Shown: positions 61,318 through 64,000 of the stretch, piece after piece
How the letters are laid out: the number at the start of each line of letters is the position of its first letter
Position numbering within the stretch: position 1 is the stretch's first letter
Origin: Paenibacillus_L residui
GTDB taxonomy: Bacteria; Bacillota; Bacilli; Paenibacillales; NBRC-103111
Reading direction: 5' to 3'
Assembly (NCBI RefSeq): GCF_042677205.1
Contig: NZ_JBHTIU010000010.1
Location: 68,780-132,779 of the forward strand
DNA: 64,000 nucleotides
Notes under the pieces: generated by a model
Seen by the model: only the letters and a program-made list of their open reading frames with translations
The model's database searches: none
What the model was told of the DNA's origin: nothing
Position numbers and translations under genes: made by a program

Positions 61318-61361
61318 AATATAGCATTCCCATTATACGATATCTCTTAAAATATTCTTAA
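61318..61361 (-). promoter_or_regulatory. Response-regulator-type box and -10 of the two-component operon
   Basis: Minus strand: TTAAG-AATATT-TTAAG (61346-61361), 22 bp, TATATT (61318-61323). No -35 hexamer. Nearly identical to 61797-61840. Confidence 0.7.
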
Positions 61362-61413
61362 GGAGATAGCTGGAAATCGAATCGGGGCCAATTTCGAAAA
61401 ACTCGGATGCCCA

Positions 61414-61758
61414 TTATCTGGAAACGATATAGACTCCAACCAGAATAATGGCGATCCCCACCCAGCGCGTAATCGTGATCGTTTCTCCGAAAACCGGACC
61501 GGCCACAAGCAGCGCGAGGACATAGGCTATACTCTGAAGCGGATAAGCAACGCTTAAAGGTAATCGTGACAGCACGACAAACCATAACACCGTTGCCGTG
61601 CCGTAAAGCGCCAATCCTCCGTAGATGTAGAACGAGGTCGCTAATTTGGTCCAGATCAGCCCGCCTGCTTTTTGAAGTCCAAGCTTGAATAAGGTTTGAC
61701 CCAGGACCAGCAGGACAATGTTGCCTAACAATATCCCGTAGCTCGTGAGATTTTTCAT
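61414..61758 (-). CDS. Four-helix EamA/SMR-type membrane protein (ArnE-like)
   Basis: A 114-aa, four-helix protein of the DMT superfamily (LGNIVLLVLGQTLFKLGLQKAG; IYGGLALYGTATVLWFVVLSRLPLSVAYPLQSIAYVLALLVAG; ITRWVGIAIILVGVYIVSR). The LSRLPLSVAYPLQS segment matches small EamA proteins such as ArnE/ArnF flippase subunits and EmrE-type pumps. Start ATG 61758 after GGGTGATT. Its promoter carries the same TTAAG box as the two-component system. With the GT2 and GT39 genes nearby it could flip a lipid-linked sugar (inference); a small drug exporter is the alternative. Confidence 0.8.
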   Translation of the reverse strand: MKNLTSYGILLGNIVLLVLGQTLFKLGLQKAGGLIWTKLATSFYIYGGLALYGTATVLWFVVLSRLPLSVAYPLQSIAYVLALLVAGPVFGETITITRWVGIAIILVGVYIVSR

Positions 61759-61796
61759 GCGAATCACCCGTTTCAATAATCTGTGAAATCTCACTT

Positions 61797-61840
61797 AATA
61801 TAGCACTCTAGCTGCAAGGGATCCCTTAAAATATTCTTAA
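61797..61840 (-). promoter_or_regulatory. Response-regulator-type box and -10 of the EamA gene
   Basis: Minus strand: TTAAG-AATATT-TTAAG (61825-61840), 22 bp, TATATT (61797-61802). The 17-bp core CTTAAAATATTCTTAAG on the plus strand is identical to that at 61346. Confidence 0.7.
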
Positions 61841-61985
61841 GGGAGACTGTTAATATAATTGTCCAACGCCAAAAAGGCCGCCTGTTAAAGTCAGCCCTCT
61901 TGGTCATCCGATTGTTAAATTATGTGCCTATATTACACCCGGAATCGCCCGTAACCTTCCGTTCCGGCAATATTCGCTCATGGAA

Positions 61986-62993
61986 TCATACCGTCAGGCT
62001 GTCCGGCCGTATAATTTCCTCGAGAAATTGAAACGTTCTGCGCAAATATTCCTCAGGATGGGTGCGGAAAATCATCTCATGAGGGGCATCCGGCAGCAGC
62101 CAGAGCTTGGTCCTGGGCTCATCCTTCTGATTCTCATAAAACCGGGTTATCGTTTCATAAGGGGCCTTATCGTCCTGTTCGCTATGAACCAATAAGATCG
62201 GTATGGGATAGGACGTCTGATTCACCGTCCGATAGGGCACTTCCTTGAAGCTATGTCCATTAAACACGGGAAGAAACATGCTGACCAAGGCAATGGATGG
62301 GAAACGGGGAAGCAGGCTGGCCTGCTGCTTGATATTGAAAAACATCGTTTCCGGGTCCAGAATAAAGGTGCTGTCCAATATCATTCCATCAATCAAGTCG
62401 GTATTAAGAGCCGCTTGAAGGGCTGTACCGGCTCCCATGGAGAAGCCCCATATAAAAACGTGCTCGGCCCCCCTTTGTTTCACATAGTTAACCGCTCCGA
62501 GAAGCTCCTGAGTCTCAACGATCCCTCCGGTAAATGGCCGGTCCGGGTGGACAAACCCATAGTCAAACATCAGCACATTATATTGGTGCCGATTGATTTC
62601 GGCCGCCAATTCGTAGCTTGGAACCCAAGGCTCTTCCCGGTTCGTTCCGTACCCATGGGACAAAATGACGGTGGTCGCGGAGGAGCCCGGAATAAACCAG
62701 CCATCGACTATCCGCGATTCATTGGCACTGGGGAATTGAACTTCCTCATAAGGCAAGCCGACGGCCTGCAGGGGATTTGACTGTAGCGGAGGGATAACCG
62801 GTCTGGCCAGAACCCATGCAATATAAGCGTAGAAACCAAGTACTGCACTAACAATGACTATACCAATCAAGGACAGGCTCAAATATAGCCACTTAAACCG
62901 ATTAAAGCGATTAGACCGATTAGACGAAACCGTCGGACTGGTAGCGCTTTCAGGAAACAGGGGTGTTGATGAAATAACCGGTGTCGAGTTCAT
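61986..62993 (-). CDS. Membrane-anchored alpha/beta hydrolase
   Basis: A 335-aa protein. A Ser/Thr/Asn-rich cytosolic N-terminus leads to one helix (about residues 37-58), then an extracytoplasmic hydrolase domain. The oxyanion region is VILSHGYGTNREEPW, the nucleophile elbow GFSMGAGTAL, the acid Asp in LVHSEQDDKAPYE and the catalytic His in LPDAPHEMIF. This resembles YqkD/Bem46-type serine hydrolases. GGAGG lies 7 bases before the ATG. Single-gene unit; substrate unknown. Confidence 0.9.
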   Translation of the reverse strand: MNSTPVISSTPLFPESATSPTVSSNRSNRFNRFKWLYLSLSLIGIVIVSAVLGFYAYIAWVLARPVIPPLQSNPLQAVGLPYEEVQFPSANESRIVDGWFIPGSSATTVILSHGYGTNREEPWVPSYELAAEINRHQYNVLMFDYGFVHPDRPFTGGIVETQELLGAVNYVKQRGAEHVFIWGFSMGAGTALQAALNTDLIDGMILDSTFILDPETMFFNIKQQASLLPRFPSIALVSMFLPVFNGHSFKEVPYRTVNQTSYPIPILLVHSEQDDKAPYETITRFYENQKDEPRTKLWLLPDAPHEMIFRTHPEEYLRRTFQFLEEIIRPDSLTV

Positions 62994-63512
62994 GTTGTCG
63001 CCTCCCGTAGTATGACATGATGAAAAATTATGCGAATAATGAATTTATTTCATTATACTATTTAATATTTTCGACAAATAGTACTTTTGGATTACATGAT
63101 TATTAAGCTTATATTACAGGGACGTAACAAACACAAACGGACACTGATGGAATAAGACAGCCCGCATAGGCAGGGATTTAAGGGAATCTCGTCCATAAAC
63201 CTATAGTTCATCTTGGTTTAATAGAGGTATGTGCCATGTAAATGAGATAAGATTATATGCGGAAACTGTACCATATATTACTGATTAACCCATTAAAACT
63301 AATCTTTAGTCTAAGTATTTTGTCCTACTCCGGTTTTGTCCGGAGAACAGCCCGTATCTTCCGTATCCGGAGGATGACTTGACAAGAACATCACTTTGCG
63401 GCCCGCCTGACGGTACCGCTTGAAGGTACCGGTGACATCTTTTCCGGAAGGGACGTCTACCTTGAAAATTCGTCTGTTTTACCGTCTGCAGGCATCGTTA
63501 CAAGCGGAGCGG
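62994..63512. other. Gene-free region downstream of the window's last gene promoter
   Basis: About 500 bases containing the alpha/beta hydrolase promoter region and no convincing gene. An open minus-strand stretch of about 50 codons around 63320-63470 has no start codon or ribosome site and is probably a relic. Confidence 0.45.
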
Positions 63513-63950
63513 CACATCTAACTGTATTTTGTACAGGTAGATTCAAGCGAATGGGCGAAAATGATCAAACTAACTGGATAAACTACAGTTAAAATGGGCA
63601 ACTTTGGGCGAAACGGCTGTTTTGGCGCAAACTAACTGTAGGTTTTCCAGTTAGTTTCCATATTTCTTCCGAATATAGAAATCTAACTGTATGAAATCCA
63701 GTTAGTTTTCAAATTTCACACTATTGAAGCAATTCAACTCTATTCTACCTTGAAAATCCACCCATTTTCACAATCTGATGGTGCCGCGGCCAGAGGCATG
63801 GGGGTCTAAATGCAAAACTACAGTTAGTTGGCTCCTCTGGAGCGAAAAGGCGGAAACTAAGTGGAAAAACTGCAGTTAGTTTGTACAAAAAAGGCGATTT
63901 CAGCAAAAAACCTTGATTCTAAATGTATTTTCTCCACGGCCCCCTAACGA
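63513..63950. repeat. CTAACTGTAT-type repeat cluster, partly inverted
   Basis: CTAACTGTATTTTGTACAGG near 63520 parallels CTAACTGTATTTTATGCAGG near 1801. CTAACTGTATGAAATCCAGTTAG-type palindromes occur near 63684. The block 63845-63930 is a near-exact inverted copy of about 1855-1930. The region ends before a GGGAGGCGAC ribosome-site-like sequence at the window edge, which probably serves a gene starting just outside. Confidence 0.75.
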
Positions 63951-64000
63951 AACTGGAGTCCTACCCTACAATATATTATTGTATTTCTTAGGGAGGCGAC

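Noticed and set aside
63320..63470. About 50 codons open on the minus strand (VDVPSGKDVTGTF...)
   Set aside because: No usable start codon or ribosome site; probably a relic or chance frame.

Overview
The window looks like a chromosomal segment of a Gram-positive, endospore-forming Bacillales, most likely Paenibacillus or a close relative (inference). The evidence is a genus-typical gene mix (OpuC osmolyte importer, GlpP, BceRSAB module, MurR/RpiR regulator, stalk-domain secreted protein), strong GGAGG-type ribosome sites with frequent TTG/GTG starts, lipobox lipoproteins, a CotB/CotH/CotG spore-coat cluster, and balanced base composition with short intergenic palindromic repeats. I saw no rRNA, tRNA, CRISPR array, prophage or complete insertion sequence.

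Layout. 0-3.5 kb: 3' part of a class A penicillin-binding protein, a 124-bp tandem repeat array, an endonuclease/exonuclease/phosphatase-family protein and a 55-codon gene. 3.6-9.3 kb: UPF0316 membrane protein, complete opuC-type osmoprotectant ABC operon, zinc-ribbon protein, UbiA-family prenyltransferase (MenA-like). 9.4-13.5 kb: GlpP antiterminator and a YknYZX/MacAB-like ABC efflux operon. 13.9-16.7 kb: Cof-type phosphatase and MgtC-like protein, each behind a related leader hairpin, then a doubly broken secreted-protein gene in an AT-rich island reaching 17.9 kb. 18.3-28.5 kb: MFS transporter, RpiR regulator, a three-gene RND efflux operon with an unusual 579-aa secreted partner, and a glycerophosphodiesterase behind a third copy of the leader hairpin. 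28.9-33.5 kb: bceRSAB-like peptide-antibiotic sensing and detoxification module. 33.7-43.8 kb: 3-methyladenine glycosylase, stalk-domain protein, MATE pump, MoxR/DUF58/DUF4129 operon and unknown membrane proteins. 43.9-48.9 kb: MarR-controlled MMPL transporter and an aldo/keto reductase. 49.0-53.1 kb: spore-coat cluster with CotB, the CotH kinase, CotG, a tail-less CotB relative and a 57-aa proline-rich membrane peptide. 53.1-61.8 kb: solute-binding lipoprotein, membrane-anchored flavoprotein, DUF2304 protein, polyprenyl-phosphate-type GT2, GT39-type GT-C enzyme, a two-component system and a 4-TM EamA/ArnE-like protein. 62-64 kb: alpha/beta hydrolase and about 1 kb of gene-free, repeat-bearing DNA.

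The most interesting signal is in the 54.5-61.9 kb block. Four places, all in front of minus-strand genes of this block, carry the direct repeat TTAAG-N6-TTAAG (11-bp period, typical of OmpR/PhoB-family regulators). In three of the four the box lies exactly 22 bp upstream of a -10-like hexamer, with no -35 hexamer. The four genes or operons are the two-component system itself, the EamA/ArnE-like gene, the GT39-GT2-DUF2304 operon and the solute-binding lipoprotein. I infer one self-regulated circuit controlling a lipid-linked sugar transfer module on the cell envelope, analogous in logic to Arn or three-component wall-polymer glycosylation systems.

Other points of note are the CotH kinase beside its presumed Ser/Arg/His-rich substrates, a 36-bp upstream block shared by the two CotB-type genes, and the three related leader hairpins.
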